DNA from: Pseudodesulfovibrio profundus
GTDB lineage: Bacteria > Desulfobacterota > Desulfovibrionia > Desulfovibrionales > Desulfovibrionaceae
DNA length: 64,000 nt
Reading direction: 5' to 3'
NCBI RefSeq assembly: GCF_900217235.1
Contig: NZ_LT907975.1
Coordinates: 1,649,001 to 1,713,000 of the forward strand
A model generated the notes under the pieces. It was given only the letters and a program-made list of their open reading frames with translations, was not told the origin of the DNA and made no database searches. The translations under genes and the position numbers were made by a program. Within the stretch, counting starts at the first letter, position 1, and every line of letters starts with the position of its first letter. Below, piece by piece: positions 25,324-34,960 of the stretch.

Positions 25324-27246
25324 ATGGGAAAATCCATAACCCACAAGATCATTGAGCAGCACCTCGTCAGCGGCGAGATGGTGCCCGGCACGGAGGTTGG
25401 CCTCCGCATCGACCAGACACTCACCCAGGATGCCACCGGCACCATGGCATGGCTGCAGTTCGAGGCCATCGGCATCGGTGAAGTGCGGACCGACATTTCC
25501 GTATCCTACGTCGACCACAACACCTTGCAGATGGGCTTCCGCAATCCGGACGATCATCGCTACCTGCGCACCGTGGCTGCCAAATCCGGCGCCGTTTTTT
25601 CCCCGGCAGGCACCGGTATCTGTCACCAGTTGCATCTGGAAAATTTCGCCAAACCCGGCGCGACCCTCATCGGCTCCGATTCCCACACCCCCACCGCGGG
25701 CGGCATCGGCTCCATGGCCATGGGAGCGGGCGGCCTGTCCGTAGCTCTGGCAATGGCCGGTGAAGCGTACTTCATTCCCATGCCCAAGGTCGTCAAAGTC
25801 CACCTGACCGGCGAGCTCACCGGCTGGGCTGCTGGCAAGGACGTCATCCTTGAGTTGCTGCGCCGCCTGACGGTCAAGGGCGGAGTCGGCAAGGTATTTG
25901 AGTACGGCGGCCCTGGCGTGGAATCCCTTTCCGTGCCCGATCGCGCCACCATCACCAACATGGGTGCTGAACTTGGCGCTACCACCTCCATCTTCCCGTC
26001 CGATGCCAAGACAAAGGACTTCCTTGAGAAGATGGGTCGCGGCAACGATTGGATCGAACTGGTGGCTGACGAAGACGCCGTGTTCGACGAGGTCATCGAG
26101 ATCAACCTGAGCGAACTGGAGCCCATGGTTGCCCAGCCGCACATGCCCGACCTCGTGTGCAAGGTCAAAGACCTGGCCGGCAAGAAGATCGACCAGTGCG
26201 CCATCGGTTCCTGCACCAACTCTTCCTATTCCGATCTCAAGAATACGGCCCAGATCCTGTCCGGCAAGCAGACGCCGCCCGAAGTGGACCTGCTCATCTC
26301 CCCCGGCTCCAAGCAGGTGGTGAAGATGCTGGCCCGAGAAGGGCTGATCGAACCGCTGCTCGATGCGGGCGCACGCGTCCTGGAATGTTCCTGCGGCCCG
26401 TGCATCGGCATGGGTGGTTCTCCGACTTCTGCCGGTGTGTCTGTACGAACCTTCAACCGCAACTTCGAGGGACGCTCCGGCACCCTTGACGGGCAGGTCT
26501 ATCTGGCTTCTGCGCAGACAGCGGCCCGCCTTGCACTCGAAGGCGAGTTCACTGATCCCGCCACCTGGGGTCCTGCGCCCGAGCGTGTGGAACTGCCCAA
26601 GGATGTGCCTTCCATCCGCGACCTATTCGTCTTCCCGCCCGAAGACAAGAGTGTGGTGGAGATTCTGCGAGGCCCCAACATCGTGGCCCTTGAAGATTTC
26701 GACGAACTGCCCCAAACCGTGGAGGCCAAGGTACTGCTCAAGGTCGAGGACAACATCACCACCGACCACATCCTGCCTGCCGGTGCCGAAATCACGGCTC
26801 TGCGCTCGAATATCCCGGCCATCAGCCAGTACATTTTCAGCCGCGTGGACGCCGAATTCGTCAATCGGATGAAGGAACACGGCACGGGTGTGATTCTCGG
26901 CGGCGAAAACTACGGCCAGGGTTCCAGTCGCGAACATGCGGCTCTCGGCCCCCGTCATCTGGGCGTCAAGGCCGTAATCGTCAAGTCGCTGGCTCGCATT
27001 CACCGGGCAAATCTTGTCAACTTCGGCATCCTGCCCTTGCTTCTTGTCGATCCTTCTGATTATGACAAATTGTCGGAAGGTGACGATCTCGTCATTCCTG
27101 CGGGTGCAATGACTCCCGGTGGCACTATCGATATCACCACCGCTTCCGGCAAGACTGTCGCGGTCACAAATGATTTGACCAAAAAGGAACTGGAGATTAT
27201 CCAGTCAGGTGGTCTGCTCAATGCAGTCCGCAACAACCAATCGTAA
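25324..27246 (+). CDS. Aconitate hydratase
   Basis: 640-residue iron-sulfur hydro-lyase interconverting citrate and isocitrate. The ATG at 25324 follows CAGGAG; a TTG just before it is less likely. Domains 1-3 carry GSDSHTPTAGG, the first cluster cysteine in AIGSCTNSSYSDL and the other two in CSCGPCIGMGG. Domain 4 has LKVEDNITTDHILPAG and the swivel signature GGENYGQGSSREHAALGPRH. Length and order fit the shorter, mitochondrial-type or archaeal-type single-chain aconitases rather than AcnA (about 890). Specificity for homoaconitate or isopropylmalate is less likely given the full domain order. Confidence 0.9.
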   Translation: MGKSITHKIIEQHLVSGEMVPGTEVGLRIDQTLTQDATGTMAWLQFEAIGIGEVRTDISVSYVDHNTLQMGFRNPDDHRYLRTVAAKSGAVFSPAGTGICHQLHLENFAKPGATLIGSDSHTPTAGGIGSMAMGAGGLSVALAMAGEAYFIPMPKVVKVHLTGELTGWAAGKDVILELLRRLTVKGGVGKVFEYGGPGVESLSVPDRATITNMGAELGATTSIFPSDAKTKDFLEKMGRGNDWIELVADEDAVFDEVIEINLSELEPMVAQPHMPDLVCKVKDLAGKKIDQCAIGSCTNSSYSDLKNTAQILSGKQTPPEVDLLISPGSKQVVKMLAREGLIEPLLDAGARVLECSCGPCIGMGGSPTSAGVSVRTFNRNFEGRSGTLDGQVYLASAQTAARLALEGEFTDPATWGPAPERVELPKDVPSIRDLFVFPPEDKSVVEILRGPNIVALEDFDELPQTVEAKVLLKVEDNITTDHILPAGAEITALRSNIPAISQYIFSRVDAEFVNRMKEHGTGVILGGENYGQGSSREHAALGPRHLGVKAVIVKSLARIHRANLVNFGILPLLLVDPSDYDKLSEGDDLVIPAGAMTPGGTIDITTASGKTVAVTNDLTKKELEIIQSGGLLNAVRNNQS

Positions 27247-27260
27247 CGGATGAAATACAT

Positions 27261-27288
27261 CGCCACCTCCCATTGGTGGGAGGTGGCG
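27261..27288 (+). terminator. Strong hairpin after aconitase (terminator-like, no U-tract)
   Basis: CGCCACCTCCCA (27261-27272) and TGGGAGGTGGCG (27277-27288) form a perfect 12-base stem with loop TTGG. The sequence after it is TAAAAAGC, so intrinsic termination on the plus strand is doubtful. It may instead protect the 3' end of the message. Confidence 0.5.
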
Positions 27289-27312
27289 TAAAAAGCATTT
27301 GTTGGAGACACA

Positions 27313-29205
27313 ATGTTAGACATCATGCGTGAGAACGCTTCGGGGTGGATCGTCAAGATCCTCTTTGCCATTATCATCATCGTTTTCGTCTTCGCCTTCG
27401 GTATGAGCGGGCTGGACACCAGCAATGATCCCGTGCTGGCTACTGTCAATGACCGGATCATCACCCGCGCCGAGTTTGAAGACGCTTTCCAGCGCGCCGC
27501 AGAAGGATTGCGCAAGGCCAATCCGAACGTTACTTCCGCTCAGTTGCAGGACCCACAGTTCAAGCAGCTTGTTCTCAATGAACTGATCAACTCCCGACTG
27601 CTGCTGGAGGAAGCCGAGCGACTCGGCATCTCAGCATCCGACGAAGAAGTATTTGCCGCCATCACCCGCCAATCCATCTTCTGGAATGCCGAAGACAAGT
27701 TTGACCGGAATATCTACCAGGCTGCCCTGCGCTCCATCCGCATGACCCCGGCCCAGTTCGAAGCGAACTTCCGCAACGAATATATCGCCGGAAAAGTCAA
27801 GGATATGGTCCGCTCCACCGGCAACGCCACTGAAGAGCAGACCCGTGAGCTTTACAACTGGGTTGGCGAAGAAGTGACCATCGATTACATCGAGACTTCC
27901 CCGCGCCAGTTCGTTGATGCCATTGACGTGACTGACGAAGAGATTCGCCAGTTCTACACCGAGAACGAATCCCGCTTCATGGTTCCCGAACAGGCCAGCA
28001 TCCGCTACCTGACCTTCACTCCCAAGGCTCTGGCAACCTACCAGGAAGTCACCGACGAAGAGATCAAGGCATACTATGATGCCAACGCCGACAACCTCGT
28101 TCAGCGAGAAGAGGTCAACGCCCGCCATATCCTGGTCATGACCAAGGACTCCGACACCGAGTCCGTCCAGAAGGAAGCGCGCAACAAGATCGACCGCATT
28201 TACAAAAAGGCCAAGGCCGGTGAAGACTTCGCCGAATTGGCAAAGACCTACTCCGAAGGCCCGTCCGCTTCCAATGGCGGCGCACTGGGCTGGTTCGGAC
28301 GCGGCGCCATGGTGCCGGAATTTGAAGAAGCCGCCTTTGCCACTCCCAAGGGAGAGGTATCCGAACCGATCAAGACGCAGTTCGGCTGGCACATCATCTA
28401 CGTAGATGATCGCAAGGACCCCGAGAGCAAGTCTCTTGAATACGTCAAGGACCAGATCGCTCAGGCCATTGCCGAAGAAAAGGCTGCTGAAGTCATCTCT
28501 GACATGCTTGACCAGTCCATGGACCGTCTTGTGTCCGGCATGGACCTCGAAGCCATTGCCGACGAACTCGGTCTGCTGGCCGTCACTTCCCGTCCCATGC
28601 CCGAATCCTCGCTGCCGCAGGCATTCGGCATGACCCCGGAAGCTGCTCAGGTCATCATGGCCATTCCGGCCGGTGAAGCCCACCAGACCCCGCTTGCCAT
28701 CGACGGCGGCTACATGCTGCTCGAAAAGGTCGAGGACATCCCTGCCGCTCCCATGGAGCTGGATCAGGTGAAGCAGGTCATCATCAACGCCATCACCACC
28801 GAGAAAGCCACGGAAAAGGCCAAAGCTGCTGCTGACGAGATTCTCGCCAAGCTCTCCTCACCCGAAGGTGCCAAGGAGCTGGCTGATCGTATCAAGACCT
28901 CTGAGCAGTTCTCCCGTCAGGGCGTTGTTCCCGGCCTGGGACGCAACGTGAAGCTCGCCAAGGCTGTCTTTGACTCCGACGGTACCACGTGGCTGTCCGA
29001 ATCCTACGTCATGCCTTCCGGCTCGATTATCGTTGCCAAGCTGCATGAACGTATCGCTGCCCCTGAAGAAATGTGGGAACAGCAGAAGGACACCTGGATC
29101 GAACAGGCAAGCCGCAACTACCAGACCGAAGCGCTGACCGCATTCATGACGGACCTCCGCAAGGAAGCGAACATCGTGATTGCCCGTCCCGACCTGCTGA
29201 ACTAG
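27313..29205 (+). CDS. PpiD/SurA-like peptidyl-prolyl isomerase
   Basis: 630-residue membrane-anchored periplasmic foldase. One N-terminal helix (about residues 13-31) is followed by a SurA-type N-terminal chaperone region (about 40-200), where NDRIITRAEFEDAFQRAAEG is typical. A parvulin domain spans about 265-365 (ARHILVMTKDSD, GGALGWFGRGAMVPEFEEAA, KTQFGWHIIYVDD). A second C-terminal chaperone part follows. The architecture is that of PpiD, which helps newly exported proteins fold at the translocon. It is a single gene between a hairpin and a terminator. Confidence 0.88.
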   Translation: MLDIMRENASGWIVKILFAIIIIVFVFAFGMSGLDTSNDPVLATVNDRIITRAEFEDAFQRAAEGLRKANPNVTSAQLQDPQFKQLVLNELINSRLLLEEAERLGISASDEEVFAAITRQSIFWNAEDKFDRNIYQAALRSIRMTPAQFEANFRNEYIAGKVKDMVRSTGNATEEQTRELYNWVGEEVTIDYIETSPRQFVDAIDVTDEEIRQFYTENESRFMVPEQASIRYLTFTPKALATYQEVTDEEIKAYYDANADNLVQREEVNARHILVMTKDSDTESVQKEARNKIDRIYKKAKAGEDFAELAKTYSEGPSASNGGALGWFGRGAMVPEFEEAAFATPKGEVSEPIKTQFGWHIIYVDDRKDPESKSLEYVKDQIAQAIAEEKAAEVISDMLDQSMDRLVSGMDLEAIADELGLLAVTSRPMPESSLPQAFGMTPEAAQVIMAIPAGEAHQTPLAIDGGYMLLEKVEDIPAAPMELDQVKQVIINAITTEKATEKAKAAADEILAKLSSPEGAKELADRIKTSEQFSRQGVVPGLGRNVKLAKAVFDSDGTTWLSESYVMPSGSIIVAKLHERIAAPEEMWEQQKDTWIEQASRNYQTEALTAFMTDLRKEANIVIARPDLLN

Positions 29206-29226
29206 CCAGCAGCGACACAGCACATC

Positions 29227-29260
29227 AAGGCCGGTTCCGCTCATGCGGGACCGGCCTTTT
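29227..29260 (+). terminator. Rho-independent terminator after PpiD-like gene
   Basis: AAGGCCGGTTCCGC (29227-29240) and GCGGGACCGGCCTT (29245-29258), 14 base pairs with one wobble and loop TCAT, then TTTT. Confidence 0.88.
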
Positions 29261-29400
29261 CTATTGATTTGTCACCATTCGTCACTGACGTTAAACAAGA
29301 GTGGAATGGCGTGCTTCCCAACGCGCAACGGTAGGGTCAAAACGCTATTCCAGCGGCATAATTCAACGTATCTATGGATCTTAGTTAACTGGGCAAGACT

Positions 29401-29431
29401 AAAAAAGCGGACACCGGAATTGGTACCCGCT
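29401..29431 (-). terminator. Probable terminator of the sensor kinase gene
   Basis: Read on the minus strand, AGCGGGTACC and GGTGTCCGCT form ten pairs (two of them G-U) around AATTCC and are followed by TTTTTT. It lies about 58 bases after the kinase stop. The rest of the space back to 29261 holds nothing recognisable. Confidence 0.65.
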
Positions 29432-29488
29432 CCATATCAAAACAAGCACACTGAAAAGGGAAGCCATGTGCAGCTGAGTACGAAGGAA

Positions 29489-31798
29489 TTATCGAGGCAG
29501 GGAAACCGTCACACAGGTATGTCCGGGTTCACAGGTGTCCACCATGATATCGCCGCCGTGTGTCCGGGCGATTTGGCGTGCGGAATATGTTCCGATACCG
29601 GACCCGCTGCTGTTGTCGGACGAGACATATTTTTCAAAGAAATTTTCACGAACGCCCGGCGGCACCTCGCCCTTGTTCCGAATAACGATGACCACATCCG
29701 GCGTCCGCGTCAGTGTGACGGTGACAGAGCACCCTTCCGGTGATGCCTGGAACGCGTTGAGCAACAGGTTGGAGAGCATGGAGCGAAGCAGCGGTTCTTC
29801 GGCAAACACCCTAAATTCATTGGTGAAGGTCTGATCAAGGACTTCGACACCAAGGCTGATCCCTTTTTTATGGATGATGGCTCGGGACTCCTTGCGAATG
29901 CAATCAATGACCTTAAGCACATCGACGCTCGTTTTTCTCAGCTCATAGGTCCCTGATTCCATCTTGAAGAGATCCAGTGATCGATTGATCAGATCAAGCA
30001 TGGTCTCACCAGCAGTCTCAATGGTGCTCAGCATTTCATACTGTGTACCGCTCAGCCCGCCCAGGCGACGTATCTCTTCGGGAAGACCTACCACGGCCCC
30101 CAACGGCGTCTTGAGATCATGCCGAGCGATGCGCTCCACATCGTCACGCAAGGCATCGGCTCGCTTGCGGTCGGAGATATCACGCCCCACCCCTTGAAGG
30201 CCGATCAATTCCCGATCATCATTGAGCATCAGTCCGATCCGTGTTTCCAGCCACACAGTGGAATCATCAGCACACAAGAATTCAAGATCAAGAATGGTGG
30301 AGGGTGGATTCCCTTCATCTGCGATATGGAAAAGCAGTCGCTTCACGGACTCCTCGAACTCGCGCAAAGACTGGGGAGTCAGAAACTCGCCAATGGGTCG
30401 GCTGAGCACCTCATGGCGTTTGAAACCGCGAAGGGACTCATCGGACGGACTGATATACGTGAATCGCCTTCCCGCATCCAACCCCCAGATGATGTCGGTG
30501 ATATTTTCCGCAAGCATGCGGTATTGCCGTTCACTCTGCCTGAGGGCTTCCTCTGTAATCTTTCGATCCGTGATGTCCGTCCCGACACACAACAATTCCA
30601 TGACAACGTCGTCACGCCCAAGAACCGGCTCAGTTGCCCATGACACCCAGACCATTTCACCGTTTTTCCGCTTGTGAAGGTACTCGTTGAAAACCGTCCC
30701 TTTCTCGGTATGAATAAGACGGTTGATGATACGCTTCATGGGCTTGCCATCCAGACTCTTGGCCGGAATCAGCGACCCGACAAGCTCCTTCCCGACAAGT
30801 TCTCCCGGCTCATATCCGAAAAAGGACTCCGTATACTCATTGCAAAACGTAATGACGCCATTGACATCGACGCGCAGAATGATGGATTTGGCATTTTGGA
30901 CAAGGTAGCGGTATTTTTCGCGTTCCTTGATACCGTTCAACAGAAAATACACGGTGGCAAGAAGTAGTCCCGTGATCGCCAGGACCACAGCTCCGCCCCC
31001 GTATATCAAGTGGTTTTGATACGGAGAAGGCGGCCAGCCCCCCTTGGGAACCGCCCCCATCTGCCAGTAGCCTCCGGGGATGGAAATATTCATGGTCACC
31101 GGCGACATTTCAAAGACTTTCTCCGCCCCCACCAGCATTTCTCCGGCTCCGGAACCGTCGCTTATGGAGCGCAGTGCCATCTCCAGTGTCGGCTTATGAC
31201 TTATCAGCCCTGCTTCACGGTAGATAGTCTGTGCATCGATGAAAACAACCACACTACCCCAGTAGCGACTGGTGGTCAGGGTGGTCGGGTCCGGCAGATA
31301 GACAGGGGTCATGATAGCGACAACATCCCGCCCTTCCAGAGGAAACTGCCGAGAGACCTGACGCACTCGGGCGTGGAGCATTTTTCTGGTGAGATTTTGC
31401 AACGGGACAGGGAAGTCACTCAAGAGGCTCTTCGAGAGGACCACTTCCTCGATATCCCTAGGAAAGGCATGCGTGACGATATTGTTTTTCGCCAGCAAAA
31501 TGGCGCGCACGCCACTCATGTTGCCCAACAGGGATCGAACAAGGGCCTGGAAGGTCTCCTGCTCGACCTCGGGATTGAGCATGACAAACGCCTTGAAAGC
31601 GCCACCTAATTGCAATCGCGTGGCAACCGCTTCTTCCAGATGACCCTGGACAACCGACATTTTATAAAAGACTTCAAGACGTGAAGCCTGCATATGGCGC
31701 TCGTTTTCCGCGTGCAACTCAATAAAGAGAGCAACGGCAAGGGCAAAGCCGACAATGAGCGGAATGAGATATGCGGTACGTCGCGTCATATTTTGCAT
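29489..31798 (-). CDS. Membrane sensor histidine kinase with two PAS domains
   Basis: 769-residue hybrid-free sensor kinase. A first membrane helix (about residues 10-28) and a second (about 272-296) enclose a large CHASE-like extracytoplasmic domain. Two PAS domains follow (about 305-420, VNGVITFCNEYTESFFGYEP; about 430-555, TYISPSDESLRGFKRHEV). The phospho-acceptor histidine is in ARHDLKTPLGAV. The ATPase domain has an N-box (LSNLLLNAFQASPEG) and a glycine-rich lid (NSSGSGIGTYSARQIA). No response regulator gene is adjacent, so its partner is unknown. Confidence 0.9.
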   Translation of the reverse strand: MQNMTRRTAYLIPLIVGFALAVALFIELHAENERHMQASRLEVFYKMSVVQGHLEEAVATRLQLGGAFKAFVMLNPEVEQETFQALVRSLLGNMSGVRAILLAKNNIVTHAFPRDIEEVVLSKSLLSDFPVPLQNLTRKMLHARVRQVSRQFPLEGRDVVAIMTPVYLPDPTTLTTSRYWGSVVVFIDAQTIYREAGLISHKPTLEMALRSISDGSGAGEMLVGAEKVFEMSPVTMNISIPGGYWQMGAVPKGGWPPSPYQNHLIYGGGAVVLAITGLLLATVYFLLNGIKEREKYRYLVQNAKSIILRVDVNGVITFCNEYTESFFGYEPGELVGKELVGSLIPAKSLDGKPMKRIINRLIHTEKGTVFNEYLHKRKNGEMVWVSWATEPVLGRDDVVMELLCVGTDITDRKITEEALRQSERQYRMLAENITDIIWGLDAGRRFTYISPSDESLRGFKRHEVLSRPIGEFLTPQSLREFEESVKRLLFHIADEGNPPSTILDLEFLCADDSTVWLETRIGLMLNDDRELIGLQGVGRDISDRKRADALRDDVERIARHDLKTPLGAVVGLPEEIRRLGGLSGTQYEMLSTIETAGETMLDLINRSLDLFKMESGTYELRKTSVDVLKVIDCIRKESRAIIHKKGISLGVEVLDQTFTNEFRVFAEEPLLRSMLSNLLLNAFQASPEGCSVTVTLTRTPDVVIVIRNKGEVPPGVRENFFEKYVSSDNSSGSGIGTYSARQIARTHGGDIMVDTCEPGHTCVTVSLPR

Positions 31799-31883
31799 TC
31801 ATTGGTTTTTAAAAGGGTTATCTCGCAACACCTTAGCAGAAGGTGCCACGAAATCAACCAATCAAATGCAAAAACAGGAGCAA

Positions 31884-32777
31884 CTATCCTGAAGCGCCGG
31901 CAACAGCAGCGACACCCTCCACAGGGCAGGGCGCTGCGATTCCGGCAAGAGTCGCATGGGGCTGAAAAAGGGACGACTTGTCTTTACGGCGCCTGTTTCT
32001 GGAGCGCATCTCGCGAACAACACGCAGATTGCGAGACCCGATGGGATCAAATGAAACAGCAGAGGATCCTTTGGGGTCGGACAGAAACTCGAACACCAGA
32101 TTACGTGAAAGGTTGACCATTTCATCAAGGTCGCTGGTCTTCTGGGGCCATGGAAGCAGATTATCCACAAATCGCAGGGAATTTCCCCACTCCTTGGACC
32201 CGGTCACGCGCAGGCTTCCCTTGACGATCTGCTTCTTGAGCAGAAAGGGCAGCTTTCTTCGCTCCATGGCGGAAAGCAGTGTGTTATCGGTATCCCGGTT
32301 AGGATGCTTGAACAGCCGCAGCGCCAGCTCGCGTTCCTCTTCAAAACGAGAATCGGCACGGGCCTCGACATACACATGCGAGATTTTACCACCGGAAGAC
32401 ATCCGCCACAGGGCATTGGGAACATAGTAGTTATGCGCCACCACATCGGCAGCGAGGTGGGAAAGGTATCCGTAGGCGTAGGCTGTCACACGCGGATCTT
32501 TGGCCGACTGAAGCAGCTTGAAACCGGTCACCCAGTTGTGGCTGTGGCCCGGTCGGAATGTCGTTCCCTTGCCGATAAAAATATCCGCGGAAAGACATCC
32601 GTATAGAAAGGCGTTTTTATGACACGCCAGAAGACCGCCCACCAGTGGCGGAAGGCACCCCAGGTTGCCGAGCACGGAATTGCCAAGGGCAAGATGGACT
32701 CCCGGCCCCCAGGCGTACGCCGCTTCAGGCGCAAAAACTGCCACTGCCAGTATGAAAATGGTCAGGATACTTCTCAT
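31884..32777 (-). CDS. Exported zinc-dependent phospholipase C-like protein
   Basis: 297 residues with a clear signal peptide (1-22, ending AYA). The mature protein would begin with Trp23, as in Bacillus PLC where the N-terminal Trp ligates zinc. Possible further ligands lie in GPGVHLALGN, GCLSADIFIGKG, RPGHSHNWVTG and YLSHLAADVVAHNYYVP, matching the His/Asp pattern of the family. The C-terminal 60 residues are basic and then Ala/Gly-rich and have no known domain. A role in phospholipid breakdown or envelope remodelling is inferred from the family. Confidence 0.75.
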   Translation of the reverse strand: MRSILTIFILAVAVFAPEAAYAWGPGVHLALGNSVLGNLGCLPPLVGGLLACHKNAFLYGCLSADIFIGKGTTFRPGHSHNWVTGFKLLQSAKDPRVTAYAYGYLSHLAADVVAHNYYVPNALWRMSSGGKISHVYVEARADSRFEEERELALRLFKHPNRDTDNTLLSAMERRKLPFLLKKQIVKGSLRVTGSKEWGNSLRFVDNLLPWPQKTSDLDEMVNLSRNLVFEFLSDPKGSSAVSFDPIGSRNLRVVREMRSRNRRRKDKSSLFQPHATLAGIAAPCPVEGVAAVAGASG

Positions 32778-32899
32778 GTATTATTTCTCTCTCCAGAGGC
32801 AGAGAAAGTAAGGTCCACACCACAAAAGTCAATGAGAATCTACGTTGTTTTCCCGCTTGCGCACGCCGCTTTTCCACGGCTGACAACAGTTTTTCAGGT

Positions 32900-33472
32900 T
32901 TACCGGGATGTTGCCAGTTTGAGAACCTGACTAACAAAGTCGCCTTTTCCATGGGTGTAGGCGATTCGATCATCGGGATACCGTCGGCACAGGTCCCGCT
33001 TGAGTTCCAGATAGCGGGCAGCCCATTCAGGATGAGCAAGCAGGTAGTCCCGAAAGACCAGCCCTTCCCATACAAAGGAATCCGCCTCCACCATATGCAG
33101 ATGATGCGTCCGACGGCCCTGTCTGTCCCGCTTGATGAACCACGCATAGTGCGGCGGCCCGTCGTTTTCACCCAAGGGCCGCCAGAAGAAATCATAGCCC
33201 AGAGCTTCCAGAACAGGTGGTACAGCCTGACGGGTCTCTTCCAGATCGCGGACCTCTATGAGCATGTCCACAATAGGTTTGGCGGTCATGCCCGGGATGG
33301 AGGTGCTGCCATAATGCTCGACACGGCGAATCAACCCACCGGGAAACAGACCCAGCAGGTGCTTTTTTTCCGCCTCGAACATCGCAGGCCATGCAGGATC
33401 ATATTCGACCAGTTCCACATGATCGCGAAGAACGCGCTGAATCTTTTCTTCCAGGGTTTCGCCCGTGGTCAC
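32900..33472 (-). CDS. GrpB-family (UPF0157) nucleotidyltransferase-like protein
   Basis: 190 residues of the GrpB/UPF0157 family, which has a nucleotidyltransferase fold. Family hallmarks visible are VELVEYDPAWPAMFEAEKK, RRVEHYGSTSIPGMTAKPIV, the substrate loop ENDGPPHYAWFIKRDRQGRR and HHLHMVEADSFVW. The GTG start overlaps the TGA of the upstream HD-GYP gene by four bases, so translation is coupled. The biochemical role is unknown; some relatives are fused to dephospho-CoA kinase. Confidence 0.85.
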   Translation of the reverse strand: MTTGETLEEKIQRVLRDHVELVEYDPAWPAMFEAEKKHLLGLFPGGLIRRVEHYGSTSIPGMTAKPIVDMLIEVRDLEETRQAVPPVLEALGYDFFWRPLGENDGPPHYAWFIKRDRQGRRTHHLHMVEADSFVWEGLVFRDYLLAHPEWAARYLELKRDLCRRYPDDRIAYTHGKGDFVSQVLKLATSR

Positions 33473-34194
33473 TCTTCCATGCCCCCGGACTCGACCTCTT
33501 CGATGAACGCTTCCACGATGTCCGGGTCAAGGGCGCTTCCGGCCAGCTCGCACAGGATGCCGAACGCCTCCTGCGGGGTGCGCCCACGCTGATAGGGACG
33601 ATTGGTCGTCATGGCATCGAAACAGTCGGCAACGGCAAGAATACGCGCCCCGAGCGGGATGTTTTCGCCGGACAACCCACGAGGATACCCCCGCCCATCA
33701 ATGCGCTCATGATGGCCGTAAACAAAATCCACTGCCGGACCAAGAAAATCGAGATTGCGCAGGATGTCATAGCCCCACTGGGGGTGTGACCGGATTTCGA
33801 GCAGCAGATCGGCATTGTCGGCCGTACCGTCGCTGGAAAAGACCTGATCACTGAAACCGATCTTGCCGATATCATGCAGGATACCGGCAACACGAACCTG
33901 CTCCACCTTGAGGTCGTCCAGCCCGAGCCTGCGAGCCAGTCGTTCCGCATAGGCACCAACCCGTTCACCGTGCCCTTCGGTGTAGGCATCCCGTGCACCG
34001 AGCGCATCGGCAACAGCGGTCACGGTATTCAGCGTATTGTATTTGATCCGTTCATTAAGCTGCTCCAAATGCAGCTCTCTGGCTTCAATGCGGACCATCA
34101 TCACCGAAACAGCTTCGGCCAGTTCCCGGACATCTTCCGGGTACTCCGGGCCGGTCAGTTCCATTATCTCGTTGGAATAATTCCCCGCTGCCAC
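33469..34194 (-). CDS. HD-GYP domain protein, 5' end displaced by an IS
   Basis: 241 residues from the internal GTG at 34194. The HD-GYP core shows EGHGERVGAYAERL, the HD pair in GILHDIGKIGF, and GHHERIDGRGYPRGL, which implies cyclic-di-GMP phosphodiesterase activity. The native gene began with GTG at 34966 and read MEKGKERLLAAIKDVAAG. An IS1595-type element sits after the fifth codon, and the IS end puts a TAG in frame, so only re-initiation can make protein. About 14 N-terminal residues would be lost, so function may survive if an internal start is used. It is coupled to the GrpB-like gene. Confidence 0.85.
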   Translation of the reverse strand: MAAGNYSNEIMELTGPEYPEDVRELAEAVSVMMVRIEARELHLEQLNERIKYNTLNTVTAVADALGARDAYTEGHGERVGAYAERLARRLGLDDLKVEQVRVAGILHDIGKIGFSDQVFSSDGTADNADLLLEIRSHPQWGYDILRNLDFLGPAVDFVYGHHERIDGRGYPRGLSGENIPLGARILAVADCFDAMTTNRPYQRGRTPQEAFGILCELAGSALDPDIVEAFIEEVESGGMEE

Positions 34195-34222
34195 ATCCTT
34201 GATGGCGGCCAGCAGGCGCTCT

Positions 34223-34230
34223 TTACCTTT
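34223..34230. repeat. 8-bp target site duplication, left copy
   Basis: TTACCTTT directly abuts the GGGGCTGTCC end of the IS1595-type element. The same eight bases recur at the other end, and eight bases is the known duplication length for this family. Confidence 0.95.
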
Positions 34231-34952
34231 GGGGCTGTCCTAGCTAAGCACTCCGCTTAGGCTTAGGATGGCATCATGTACGAAAGGAAAAGCAGGCTCA
34301 GCCCACAGAAGCGGGCCAGGCTCATTGAGCACTTCATTGCCGGCACAACGGCACGTGCTGCCGCTCAACTGGTGGACGTCAACAAGAACACGGCGGCCAC
34401 GTTTTTCACTCGGCTGAGGAAAATCATTGCCGATGAGATGGAAAAGGCATCGCCATTCGACGGTGAGATTGAAGTTGATGAGAGCTACTTCGGAGGAGTC
34501 AGGAAAGGCAAGCGCGGTCGAGGTGCTGCAGGGAAAGTCCCTGTTTTCGGCTTGTTGAAGCGTGGAGGGCGGGTTTATACGGTCATGATCCCAAACGCCC
34601 GGAGCACGACACTTCTCCCCATCATGGAGCGTATGATCTTGCCGGACAGTATCGTGTACACTGACGCTTTCAGAAGCTATGATGCGCTGGATGTCTCGGA
34701 CTTCCACCATGTGCGGATCAATCACTCTGAAAGGTTCGTGGACAGGCAAAACCACATCAATGGGATTGAGAACTTTTGGAACCAAGCCAAGCGCCACCTC
34801 CGCCGGTTCAACGGCATCCCCAGGGACAGTTTTTTCCTGTTCCTTAAAGAGTGTGAGTGGCGGTTCAATTGTGGTGACCATAAAATGTTACTTAAGCAAC
34901 TGAAAAAGTGGATTAATCAGCGGGGAAAATCCTAGTTAGCTAGGACAGCCCC
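34231..34952 (+). mobile_element. IS1595-family element (ISXO2-like), complete
   Basis: 722-base element with perfect 17-base terminal inverted repeats GGGGCTGTCCTAGCTAA (34231-34247) and TTAGCTAGGACAGCCCC (34936-34952). It is flanked by TTACCTTT duplications and sits in the fifth codon of the HD-GYP gene on the opposite strand. Perfect ends, an intact transposase and perfect duplications indicate a recent insertion. Confidence 0.96.
34276..34935 (+). CDS. IS1595-family transposase
   Basis: 219-residue DDE transposase. An N-terminal DNA-binding segment (RARLIEHFIAGTTARAAAQL) leads to the catalytic domain. EVDESYFGG carries the first Asp, VYTDAFRSYDAL the second, and the C-terminal RQNHINGIENFWNQAKRHLR supplies the remaining acidic residue. 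That order is characteristic of the ISXO2-like/IS1016 group. No frame disruption is seen. It is read opposite to the gene it interrupts. Confidence 0.94.
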   Translation: MYERKSRLSPQKRARLIEHFIAGTTARAAAQLVDVNKNTAATFFTRLRKIIADEMEKASPFDGEIEVDESYFGGVRKGKRGRGAAGKVPVFGLLKRGGRVYTVMIPNARSTTLLPIMERMILPDSIVYTDAFRSYDALDVSDFHHVRINHSERFVDRQNHINGIENFWNQAKRHLRRFNGIPRDSFFLFLKECEWRFNCGDHKMLLKQLKKWINQRGKS

Positions 34953-34960
34953 TTACCTTT
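34953..34960. repeat. 8-bp target site duplication, right copy
   Basis: TTACCTTT immediately after the right IS end at 34952. The six bases beyond it (34961-34966) complete the native GTG GAA start of the interrupted HD-GYP gene. Confidence 0.95.
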
